From NCBI GenBank assembly GCA_002391625.1, contig DGFJ01000026.1, positions 16,125 to 66,261 of the forward strand: 50,137 bases of DNA. The letters are read 5' to 3'. Shown here piece by piece: positions 17,696 to 24,064 of the stretch. Below the pieces are notes generated by a model that worked only from the letters and a program-made list of their open reading frames with translations, ran no database searches and was not told the DNA's origin. Positions within the stretch are counted from its first letter, which is position 1, and each line of letters opens with the position of its first letter. Both the position numbers and the translations under genes were made by a program. This DNA is from Ruminococcaceae bacterium UBA3903. GTDB taxonomy: Bacteria; Bacillota; Clostridia; Oscillospirales; Acutalibacteraceae.

Positions 17696-18245
17696 GCACC
17701 TGCTCTGCAACTTTTCTTTTACTTTGTCTCATATCCATTGCTTGCTTTTCCAAATACCTGTGTGCCTGAGGCTCGCTCATTGCAAGGCACTGCATCAATG
17801 TGCATTTTGCACGGTGGATTATTTTAATTTCCTCCACCTGTAGCTTTAGCTTTTCGTTCTCCCGCTCCAAACCGTCTATACGATTTTTGGTTGCCTGCCA
17901 AACCCTTATGCTTTGATGGAACAAAACACGACTGACCGGCTTTGCCAATGTAAAAACCCCACGCTGCTGAAGCTTTTCCCCTACACGCTCCAAGGTGTCC
18001 TCACCTGTTAGTAAAAACACACCTGCTCTGGTATGGTCTATCATGTAAACAGATAAATCCAGCCCAGCACCGTCCTCTATAGGGGTGCTAATAACAATAA
18101 GGTCAAACTCGTTGTTACTAATATGCTCCTTTGCCTGCTCCGTGTTATGGGCAAACATACACTGACAATAACCCTCCTGCTGTAAAAGGTCATGTAGGGA
18201 CACTATTGTTTTTTCTGATTTGGAAACAATGAGTACATACTTCAT
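17676..18245 (-). CDS. ANTAR-domain RNA-binding antitermination regulator with degenerate receiver
   Basis: The 189-residue product belongs to the AmiR/NasR class that binds hexaloop hairpins in nascent mRNA and prevents termination. The N-terminal 1-115 region has a receiver fold (YVLIVSKSEK, FDLIVISTP, VFLLTGE, LAKPVS). However, the acidic pair at the first strand and the phospho-accepting Asp at the third strand are replaced (SKS, and Ser after LIVI); the Thr and Lys positions remain. A coiled coil (LERENEKLKLQVEEIK) joins it to an ANTAR domain at about 130-185 (AKCTLMQCLAMSEPQAHRYL, then AMDMRQSK). It is therefore probably not switched by classical phosphorylation. It sits at the end of the glutamate synthase cluster, near two ANTAR-type hairpins ahead of glnN and amt, which are its likely targets. 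The start is ATG 18245. Confidence 0.85.
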   Translation of the reverse strand: MKYVLIVSKSEKTIVSLHDLLQQEGYCQCMFAHNTEQAKEHISNNEFDLIVISTPIEDGAGLDLSVYMIDHTRAGVFLLTGEDTLERVGEKLQQRGVFTLAKPVSRVLFHQSIRVWQATKNRIDGLERENEKLKLQVEEIKIIHRAKCTLMQCLAMSEPQAHRYLEKQAMDMRQSKRKVAEQVLNTYEA

Positions 18246-18263
18246 AAGTACCACCAACTAAAT

Positions 18264-18292
18264 ATTTTATATTAGATTCGACAAAAAAGCAA
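18264..18292 (-). promoter_or_regulatory. Promoter of the ANTAR regulator gene
   Basis: Minus-strand TTGCTT (18287-18292), a 17-bp spacer and TAAAAT (18264-18269), about 20 bases before the ATG. Confidence 0.5.
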
Positions 18293-18340
18293 TTCATTTT
18301 TATAAATTTGTTGAGATTTTTAAAAACTTTTTTACAACAA

Positions 18341-18375
18341 TGGCGTACCCTGATAAAAAAATGTAGGATACGCCA
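18341..18375 (-). terminator. Hairpin terminator between the glutamate synthase GXGXG gene and the ANTAR gene
   Basis: TGGCGTA...TACGCCA with two further G-C pairs forms about a 10-bp stem. Downstream on the minus strand is TTGTTGT and further T-rich sequence, so termination is plausible but the tail is imperfect. Confidence 0.6.
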
Positions 18376-18412
18376 ATAATTAATGTAGTGCAGAGGTTTT
18401 TCTCCACATATT

Positions 18413-19141
18413 TTACGAATATGTGTATAGCTGATGGTATGGATTTTTAGTATCAGGTGACAGCACATAAAATGTATGGTCTAATATCTTTTTCTTATCC
18501 TCGCTAAAAGCAGCACAATAATCATCCAGATATGTTTCTATATCCCTCATATCCTTGGCATCTGCCTCCTTAGCATCAATTTGTGCGGACAGGTTTTTTG
18601 GTAAATCCTTTTCGTTGCACCTTAGGAATATTTTACCGCCGTGCATACCTGTACCACAAAAGTTTCCAACAATGTCCTGTGCCTTTGTATTCATACCAAG
18701 CACAACAATTATACCGCCTGCCTGATATTCTCCTAAAAAGCTGCCAGCTGCACCGCCGATGACAATTACAGGAACCTTATCTTTATATGACTTCATATGA
18801 ATACCGGTACGATAACCGCTGTTGCCCTTTATGATTATTTTACCCCCACGCATTGCATAGCCTGTTGCATCGCCGGCAGAGCCGTTAACATAAATAGAGC
18901 CATCGTTCATTGTATCCCCTGTTGCTTCCTGTGTGTTACCGTTAACGTGAACCTCACAGCCGTCTAAATAACAGCCCAAAGCATTACCGGGAGTACCGTT
19001 AATTGTAATGGTTTTTCCACCCATACCGCTGGCAATATACCTTTGACCTGTTGCATGGTCGATAATAATCTCATTATCTGTAGATTCTCTGATACGGTCA
19101 TTTAACTGCTTATGGTTCATTAAATCTGCTGTTACTCTCAT
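18413..19141 (-). CDS. Glutamate synthase GXGXG (alpha-domain) subunit
   Basis: The 242-residue product corresponds to the C-terminal right-handed beta-helix domain of the large glutamate synthase subunit, encoded as a separate gene. It shows the repeated G-x-x-G-x-x-x-G pattern (GTPGNALGCYLDGCEV, GSAGDATGYAMRGG, GGAAGSFLGEYQAGG, GNFCGTGMHGGKI). It overlaps the preceding oxidoreductase gene by one base. Together with the glutaminase, FMN-synthase and ferredoxin genes upstream it forms a split, archaeal-type glutamate synthase making glutamate from glutamine and 2-oxoglutarate. The helix domain is structural. Confidence 0.88.
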   Translation of the reverse strand: MRVTADLMNHKQLNDRIRESTDNEIIIDHATGQRYIASGMGGKTITINGTPGNALGCYLDGCEVHVNGNTQEATGDTMNDGSIYVNGSAGDATGYAMRGGKIIIKGNSGYRTGIHMKSYKDKVPVIVIGGAAGSFLGEYQAGGIIVVLGMNTKAQDIVGNFCGTGMHGGKIFLRCNEKDLPKNLSAQIDAKEADAKDMRDIETYLDDYCAAFSEDKKKILDHTFYVLSPDTKNPYHQLYTYS

Positions 19142-20367
19142 TATCTTAAACCTCCCAGTGTTTTTGCACGTTCACGCTTAGAGAACGCCATTAGCTGTGG
19201 TTTTTCTTTAATTAGGTCAAAGTCAATAGATGACAAGGGCTTTTTCTCCCTGATAAGTGCTGTGTATATGCCTGCACGGGCTACATCGCCAATCATAATA
19301 TAGCCTATTAAGGTATCATCAGCTGTTACAAGCTTTTTGTAGCTGTTACCGCTTTGGATAACGGCAGCCTCACCATTGTAAGAGCCTGCTGTAATAATAT
19401 GCAGACCAAAAAAGCCAATAGCATTCATAGGCATAGCCTTATCATACAGCTTTTGACCGCCTGCCATGTCAATGCCTGCTGTTTCCCCCTGCATATATGC
19501 GTTTGGCAGCAGGGCTAATATTCTTTCCTGTCCCGTTGTAATGTCCAGACTTTCAGTACAGTCACCAGCTGAATAAATGTTTTTTAATGTGGTTCTGCAA
19601 CGGTCATCCGTTACTATTCCCCTGTTAACAGCACCGCCTGCCTGTGCTACAAGCTGTGTGTTTGGTCTAACACCAACAGCAATTACCAGCACATCAAACT
19701 CTATTACCTTACCGCTTTTTAATGTAGCTGTATTTTTGTCAAACTGTGCCACGCTGTCTGATAAGGTAAATTTAATACCGTTGTCCTCAATATGCTTTTG
19801 TACCATCGCAGAACCTGTTTCGTCCAATATACTAGGCAGTATTCTGTCAGCCAGATCAACAACCTCTATGCTTTGCACTCTGTCATTGATACCCTCAGCA
19901 CATTTTAATCCGATTAAGCCTGCACCTATAATCAGCACACGGCTGTTCTCGTTTATAGCGTCCTCCAAGGCTTTGGCATCGTCCAGCTTCATAAAGGTAA
20001 ACTTTTTATCTACTGTGTCTAAGCCCTCCATTGGCGGTATAAAAGCCCTTGAGCCTGTTGCTACCAACAGCCTGTCATATTTTACAGGCTTTTCACCCTC
20101 CAGCTCTACGCACCTTTTATCTGTATCTATTTTAGTGACGGTAACGCCTAACATAGCAGTCACGTTTTTGTCCTCATAAAAGCTGTCGCTTCTGTACTTC
20201 ATTCTTTCTTCGTCTGTTTTACCTAACAGTAAATAGGATATAAGAGGGCGAGAGTATGTATGGTGAGGCTCATCAGAGATGATAGTAATTTTTCCCTTTT
20301 TGTCCACCTGTCTGATACCCTCTACACAGCCTATGGCTGCTGCGGAGTTACCTATAATAACATAGTT
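19141..20367 (-). CDS. FAD-dependent pyridine-nucleotide oxidoreductase of the glutamate synthase cluster
   Basis: The 408-residue product has two dinucleotide-binding folds: an N-terminal FAD site (YVIIGNSAAAIGCVEGI) and a central NAD(P)H site (VLIIGAGLIGLKCAEGI), plus the FAD-closing motif NIYSAGDCTE. It resembles the rubredoxin-reductase/nitrite-reductase-type family rather than GltD. It probably passes electrons from NAD(P)H to the ferredoxin and synthase subunits encoded upstream. The start is set at MNYVIIG, preceded by AAAGGA. The longer frame starts in the leader. A possible TATAAT at about 20426-20431 and a terminator-bearing RNA upstream suggest separate control from the first three cluster genes. 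Confidence 0.8.
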   Translation of the reverse strand, partial: NYVIIGNSAAAIGCVEGIRQVDKKGKITIISDEPHHTYSRPLISYLLLGKTDEERMKYRSDSFYEDKNVTAMLGVTVTKIDTDKRCVELEGEKPVKYDRLLVATGSRAFIPPMEGLDTVDKKFTFMKLDDAKALEDAINENSRVLIIGAGLIGLKCAEGINDRVQSIEVVDLADRILPSILDETGSAMVQKHIEDNGIKFTLSDSVAQFDKNTATLKSGKVIEFDVLVIAVGVRPNTQLVAQAGGAVNRGIVTDDRCRTTLKNIYSAGDCTESLDITTGQERILALLPNAYMQGETAGIDMAGGQKLYDKAMPMNAIGFFGLHIITAGSYNGEAAVIQSGNSYKKLVTADDTLIGYIMIGDVARAGIYTALIREKKPLSSIDFDLIKEKPQLMAFSKRERAKTLGGLR

Positions 20368-20483
20368 CATGTACGTCACGTTCCTTTCGTGTTTTCTGTC
20401 CGTATATGGTATATAGTATTTCAAAATTATACTGTCTGCGTTTTAATAAGATAAACAACTGCTAAAATATGCCTCTTCATAAA

Positions 20484-20507
20484 AATCATGCCCTGTTAAC
20501 CATGATT
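20484..20507 (-). terminator. Intrinsic terminator inside the glutamate synthase cluster
   Basis: On the minus strand AATCATG and CATGATT form a 7-bp stem over a 10-base loop, followed by TTTA. The loop contains AACAGGG, which can pair instead with CCCTGTT about 40 bases upstream, an arrangement typical of attenuators. Confidence 0.6.
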
Positions 20508-20607
20508 ACAGAGAAATTTTCCTAGACAATGAACAGGGTTCTGTAAGCAAGGGAGCTATACGTTTGTATGCGACCGCAGTTTTCAGGTTCCTTGTGAAGC
20601 CGTATAG
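20484..20607 (-). ncRNA. Candidate structured leader RNA (attenuator or riboswitch-like)
   Basis: The 260-base gap between the ferredoxin and oxidoreductase genes holds a GC-richer block with several complementary segments. These are CTATACG (20556-20562) with CGTATAG (20601-20607); CAAGG (20548-20552) with CCTTG (20590-20594), which crosses the first helix as a pseudoknot; AACAGGG (20532-20538) with CCCTGTT (20491-20497); and the terminator stem. The AACAGGG helix and the terminator stem exclude each other. The T-tail and the operon direction favour the minus strand. Two helices, however, gain extra G-U pairs if read on the plus strand, so the strand is not settled. I do not recognise a known class. 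Confidence 0.45.
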
Positions 20608-20628
20608 GGGAATTTATCACAGTAAAAG

Positions 20629-21057
20629 TTATCTTTCCACCCATTCAATAGCCTTATTAGGGCATCCCTTTACACAGGCAGGTGAGCCACCAGCGTTTTT
20701 AACGCATAGCTCACATTTTTGTATCGCACCTTGGTCTGATGGGGAAATACATCCATAGGGACAGGACAAAATACAGGTGTAGCAGCCTACGCACTTGTCG
20801 CTGTTCACAGATATAACGCCGTCTTTTATTGTTAAGGCGCCTGTTATACAGCTTTTTACGCACAGGGGTTCTTCACAGTGACGACATGAAACAGCAAAGC
20901 TTACATTGTTGTGTTCTTCTATTCTTATTCTGGGATTAATTGTAATATTTTTCAAAGCCTTTACCATGTCATTTTTTCCAGAGTTGGCAAAAGCACAGTA
21001 ATATTCACATAGGTGACAACCGAGGCACCATTTTTCATTAACATAAATACGTTTCAT
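20629..21057 (-). CDS. 4Fe-4S ferredoxin-type electron carrier
   Basis: The 142-residue product has several Cys clusters of four-iron type: CLGCHLCEYYC near the N-terminus, CRHCEEPLCVKSC in the middle and CVGCYTCILSC followed by C..C further on. This is like the DMSO-reductase/formate-dehydrogenase beta-subunit family. It lies between the glutamate synthase FMN-domain gene (20 bases apart) and the oxidoreductase gene. It probably relays electrons between the FAD protein and the synthase. Confidence 0.85.
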   Translation of the reverse strand: MKRIYVNEKWCLGCHLCEYYCAFANSGKNDMVKALKNITINPRIRIEEHNNVSFAVSCRHCEEPLCVKSCITGALTIKDGVISVNSDKCVGCYTCILSCPYGCISPSDQGAIQKCELCVKNAGGSPACVKGCPNKAIEWVER

Positions 21058-21076
21058 TGTTGACAGTCCCTCCTAA

Positions 21077-22582
21077 TTATTCACCAGCGTGTTTTATACC
21101 TAAAATACTTAGTTCTTTTTCATTTAGACCAATTCCACGAAGCATTAGCCTGTTGCCTCTAAGTGCTTCTATGGAGTTAATACCCATACCGCCCATCATT
21201 TCTTTAATTTCATGCTCCCAAGCGTGTACTAAATTAACCAGTCTTTCGTAGCCGATATTTGGATTTAAACGTCTGACAAGCTCTGGACGTTGTGTAGCAA
21301 TACCCCAGTTACATCTGCCTGTTTGACAGCTGCGGCACTGGTGACAGCCCAAAGCCAGCAATGCGCTGGTACCAATGTACACAGCATCCGCACCTAAGGC
21401 AATTGCCTTTACTATATCAGCACTGTTACGCACAGAGCCACCAACAACCACAGACACGTTACCTCTGATACCCTCGTCACGCAGTCTTTGGTCTACTGAT
21501 GCCAAAGCCAGCTCAATAGGAATACCTACGTTATCCCTAATTCTTGTAGGTGCGGCACCTGTACCGCCACGATAACCATCAATGGCAATAATATCTGCAC
21601 CACCTCTGGCGATACCGCTGGCAATAGCCGCCACATTATGCACAGCCGCTATCTTAACAATAACCGGCTTTTTGTAGTTGGTAGCCTCTTTTAATGAATA
21701 AACCAGCTGACGTAAATCTTCAATAGAGTAAATGTCATGATGAGGTGCAGGAGAAATAGCGTCTGAGCCCTCTGGAATCATTCTGGTTTTTGAAATGTCA
21801 CCAACAATTTTCGCACCTGGTAAATGTCCGCCAATACCAGGCTTAGCACCCTGACCAATTTTTATTTCTATCGCAGAGCCTTGCTCCAGATAATCCTTGT
21901 AAACGCCGAAACGACCGGATGCAACCTGTACAATAGTGTTTTTGCCATACTTATAAAAGTCCTTGTGCAGACCACCCTCACCTGTGTTATAGAACGTACC
22001 CAGCTCCTTAGCGGCTCTTGCCAGGCTTTCGTGAGCGTTGTAGCTGATAGAACCATAGGACATAGCAGAAAACATAATAGGAACCTTTAAGTCCAGCTGT
22101 GGTGTTAGGTTGTTGATAATGCCACCCTTTTGGTCATACTCTACCTTCGTTGGCTTTTTACCCAAAAAGGTTCTGGTTTCCATTGGCTCTCGTAAAGGGT
22201 CAATAGATGGGTTAGTAACCTGTGAAGCATTAATAAGCATTTTATCCCAATAAATAGGATATGGTTTTGGATTACCCATTGATGACAGCAGAACGCCCCC
22301 TGTGCCAGCCTGTCTGTAAACCTCAGTAATAGCGTCACCTGTCCAGTTGGCATTTTCCTTAAAGGTATTATCTGTTTTAACAATTTTTAACGCTCTGGTA
22401 GGACACAAGGAAACACAGCGGTGACAAACCACACATTTGGATTCGTCAGAAAACATCATATTCAGCTCTTTATCATAATGATGTACCTCGTTTGCACATT
22501 GTCGTTCACAAACTCTACAGGTAATACATCTTGTATTGTCACGAATAACCTCGTATTCGGGATATAAAAAATCTATAGGCAT
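21077..22582 (-). CDS. Glutamate synthase, ferredoxin plus FMN synthase domain
   Basis: The 501-residue product starts with two 4Fe-4S motifs (CITCRVCERQC and CVVCHRCVSLCP within residues 18-60). The FMN-binding synthase domain of archaeal-type GltB follows (YGSISYNAHESLARAA, TGEGGL, GQGAKPGIGGHLPG, DGYRGGTGAAP), with the C..C..C iron-sulfur ligands in GCHQCRSCQTGRCNWG. It catalyses the reductive transfer of ammonia to 2-oxoglutarate. It shares a one-base overlap with the glutaminase gene before it, so tight co-expression is expected. Confidence 0.92.
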   Translation of the reverse strand: MPIDFLYPEYEVIRDNTRCITCRVCERQCANEVHHYDKELNMMFSDESKCVVCHRCVSLCPTRALKIVKTDNTFKENANWTGDAITEVYRQAGTGGVLLSSMGNPKPYPIYWDKMLINASQVTNPSIDPLREPMETRTFLGKKPTKVEYDQKGGIINNLTPQLDLKVPIMFSAMSYGSISYNAHESLARAAKELGTFYNTGEGGLHKDFYKYGKNTIVQVASGRFGVYKDYLEQGSAIEIKIGQGAKPGIGGHLPGAKIVGDISKTRMIPEGSDAISPAPHHDIYSIEDLRQLVYSLKEATNYKKPVIVKIAAVHNVAAIASGIARGGADIIAIDGYRGGTGAAPTRIRDNVGIPIELALASVDQRLRDEGIRGNVSVVVGGSVRNSADIVKAIALGADAVYIGTSALLALGCHQCRSCQTGRCNWGIATQRPELVRRLNPNIGYERLVNLVHAWEHEIKEMMGGMGINSIEALRGNRLMLRGIGLNEKELSILGIKHAGE

Positions 22583-23673
22583 TACAACGCACCTCCGTTA
22601 ACTCTAATAACTACAGGTTCTCCGCCCTTAGGTGCCCAGATGTTATCCAAATCTGGCTGAATAACTCTAATAGCGGCCTCTTCACTGGCAATATAAACCT
22701 TATTTTTTCTTTCACCAATAACCATAGAACGCAGCTTTAGTCTGTCGTTCAGTGCCATTAAGCCACCTGTAAATCCAACCAAAATGGAAAATGGTCCGGT
22801 TATCAGCATACTTGCAAAGGCATTTCTAAGATAGGTCATTTTTTCTCTTTGTGCCTTTGGCATACTCTCAATGGTACTCCAAAATGGTGCTGCCATAACT
22901 GATGCTGCGTCCTCATAGGTCATACCCTGCTGACGTACCAAATAGTCTATTATATATGTAATAGCCTCTGTATCTGTCTGTAGGGTACAGTTATAGCCCA
23001 TCATTTCAATATATCTGCGGTTAGCGTCATATGAGGATATTTCACCATTATGCACTACTGAACAGTCAAGCATTGCAAATGGATGAGCGCCACCCCACCA
23101 GCCCGGTGTGTTGGTTGGGTAACGGCCATGTGCCGTCCAGCAATAGCCCTCATACTCCTCTAAACGGTAATACTCACCAACATCCTCTGGGAAGCCAACT
23201 GCCTTAAAAGCACCCATATCCTTACCGCTGGAAAAAACAAACGCACCGTCTATGTTAACATTAATAAACATAACACTTTGGAACACAAATTCGTCTTCTG
23301 CCACCTGTTTTTGAAACAGGGTATATTGCAAGGGTCTAACAAAATAACGCCAAATTAAAGGCTCATCTGTAATCTCCTTCATTTGTCTGGTGGGCATTTT
23401 GGACATGCTGACTGTTTCAAAATACTTGTTAATGTAAGCCTCACAGTCCTCCTTTGCCTTTGTGCTGTCATAAAACACATGGAATGCGTAGTAGTCCTTA
23501 AACTCGGGATAAATACCATAGGCTGCAAAGCCACCACCTAATCCGTTGCTTCTATCTCTCATAACAGATATAGACTTAATAATATCCTCACCGTTAAATT
23601 TTTCACCGTCCTTGGCTATTATACCTGATATAGCACAACCAGCAGGTATCCTTACCTCGCCTTCTCTTAGCAT
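22582..23673 (-). CDS. Glutamate synthase glutaminase (class II amidotransferase) subunit
   Basis: The 363-residue class II glutamine amidotransferase provides ammonia to the synthase subunit. Substrate-binding features are GRYPTNTPGWW, VVHNGEISSY and LQTDTEAITY. The nucleophilic Cys normally at the mature N-terminus is here Cys13 within RIPAGCAISG, so removal of a 12-residue leader would be required, as in some GOGAT and PurF enzymes. It is the first gene of the split glutamate synthase cluster, behind a strong promoter, and diverges from glnN. Confidence 0.88.
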   Translation of the reverse strand: MLREGEVRIPAGCAISGIIAKDGEKFNGEDIIKSISVMRDRSNGLGGGFAAYGIYPEFKDYYAFHVFYDSTKAKEDCEAYINKYFETVSMSKMPTRQMKEITDEPLIWRYFVRPLQYTLFQKQVAEDEFVFQSVMFINVNIDGAFVFSSGKDMGAFKAVGFPEDVGEYYRLEEYEGYCWTAHGRYPTNTPGWWGGAHPFAMLDCSVVHNGEISSYDANRRYIEMMGYNCTLQTDTEAITYIIDYLVRQQGMTYEDAASVMAAPFWSTIESMPKAQREKMTYLRNAFASMLITGPFSILVGFTGGLMALNDRLKLRSMVIGERKNKVYIASEEAAIRVIQPDLDNIWAPKGGEPVVIRVNGGAL

Positions 23674-23764
23674 AAGACTTTTTCCTCCTTTTTAATGTCA
23701 CATGGGTCCAGTGCGTATAATATATTGATTAATGTCATATTATTTTACTGCACATCGCTACTAC

Positions 23765-23793
23765 ATTATAAAGCCAACATAAACCCTCGTCAA
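23765..23793 (-). promoter_or_regulatory. Promoter of the glutamate synthase cluster
   Basis: Minus-strand TTGACG (23788-23793), a 17-bp spacer and TATAAT (23765-23770), with about 90 bases of leader. Confidence 0.75.
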
Positions 23794-23796
23794 TAC

Positions 23797-23829
23797 TTTT
23801 TTTGCAATTTTTTGAATTTTTTGCAATTT
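23797..23829. promoter_or_regulatory. Direct repeat with palindromic TTGCAA cores, upstream of the glutamate synthase promoter
   Basis: Two copies of TTTTTTGCAATTT have their cores 19 bp apart, directly behind the -35 box of the minus-strand promoter, where an activator would bind. Confidence 0.4.
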
Positions 23830-23891
23830 AACAGCTTTTCAAATGTACAAATTTAACTTTTTTAACGTTTTAGAAGAGCTTTTAATATATG

Positions 23892-23922
23892 TTTTGCAAG
23901 TTTTTTTAACTAACTTGCAAAA
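23892..23922. promoter_or_regulatory. 11-bp inverted repeat with TTGCAA cores, upstream of the glnN promoter
   Basis: TTTTGCAAGTT and AACTTGCAAAA are perfect inverted arms separated by 9 bases, ending 14 bp before the glnN -35 box. They share the TTGCAA core with the repeats at 23797-23829. Confidence 0.45.
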
Positions 23923-23936
23923 TGTGAAAAAGGCTA

Positions 23937-23965
23937 TTGACAAATTCTGCATAGTGCGATATACT
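23937..23965 (+). promoter_or_regulatory. Promoter of glnN
   Basis: A perfect -35 TTGACA (23937-23942), a 17-bp spacer and -10 TATACT (23960-23965). Predicted transcription starts at about 23972, just before the ANTAR-type hairpin. Confidence 0.85.
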
Positions 23966-23976
23966 GTAGTCACAAC

Positions 23977-23992
23977 ACAGCAAGGACGCTGT
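23977..23992 (+). promoter_or_regulatory. ANTAR-type hexaloop hairpin in the glnN leader
   Basis: ACAGC, loop AAGGAC and GCTGT give a 5-bp stem with a six-base loop having A at position 1 and G at position 4, the ANTAR recognition rule. The loop bases are also the 5' arm of the terminator, so the two structures exclude each other. Confidence 0.8.
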
Positions 23993-24019
23993 AGGGTACT
24001 CACTCTACACGTCCTTTTT
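23982..24019 (+). terminator. Leader terminator of glnN (antitermination target)
   Basis: AAGGACG pairs with CGTCCTT and TGTAG with CTACA, forming a long stem followed by TTTTT. It stops transcription before glnN unless the hairpin at 23977-23992 is held open by an ANTAR protein. Confidence 0.85.
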
Positions 24020-24064
24020 GTGCTTTTAGAGATTAAAATTAAAACGGATAAGGAGTTTTGATTC

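Noticed and set aside
20368..20424. N-terminal extension of the oxidoreductase (19 residues)
   Set aside because: The FAD-binding strand begins at MNYVIIG, which has AAAGGA upstream; the extension reads through leader sequence.
20484..20630. Resemblance to 6S RNA on the minus strand (AAAACTGCG ... TTACAG ... CCTG order as in E. coli 6S)
   Set aside because: The upstream sequence offers no 5' half that could form the long closing stem, and the block sits inside an operon leader with its own terminator. The resemblance is short and order-only.
23674..23760. ANTAR hairpin in the glutamate synthase leader
   Set aside because: No six-base loop with A1 and G4 on a credible stem, and no leader terminator, was found between the promoter and the gene.
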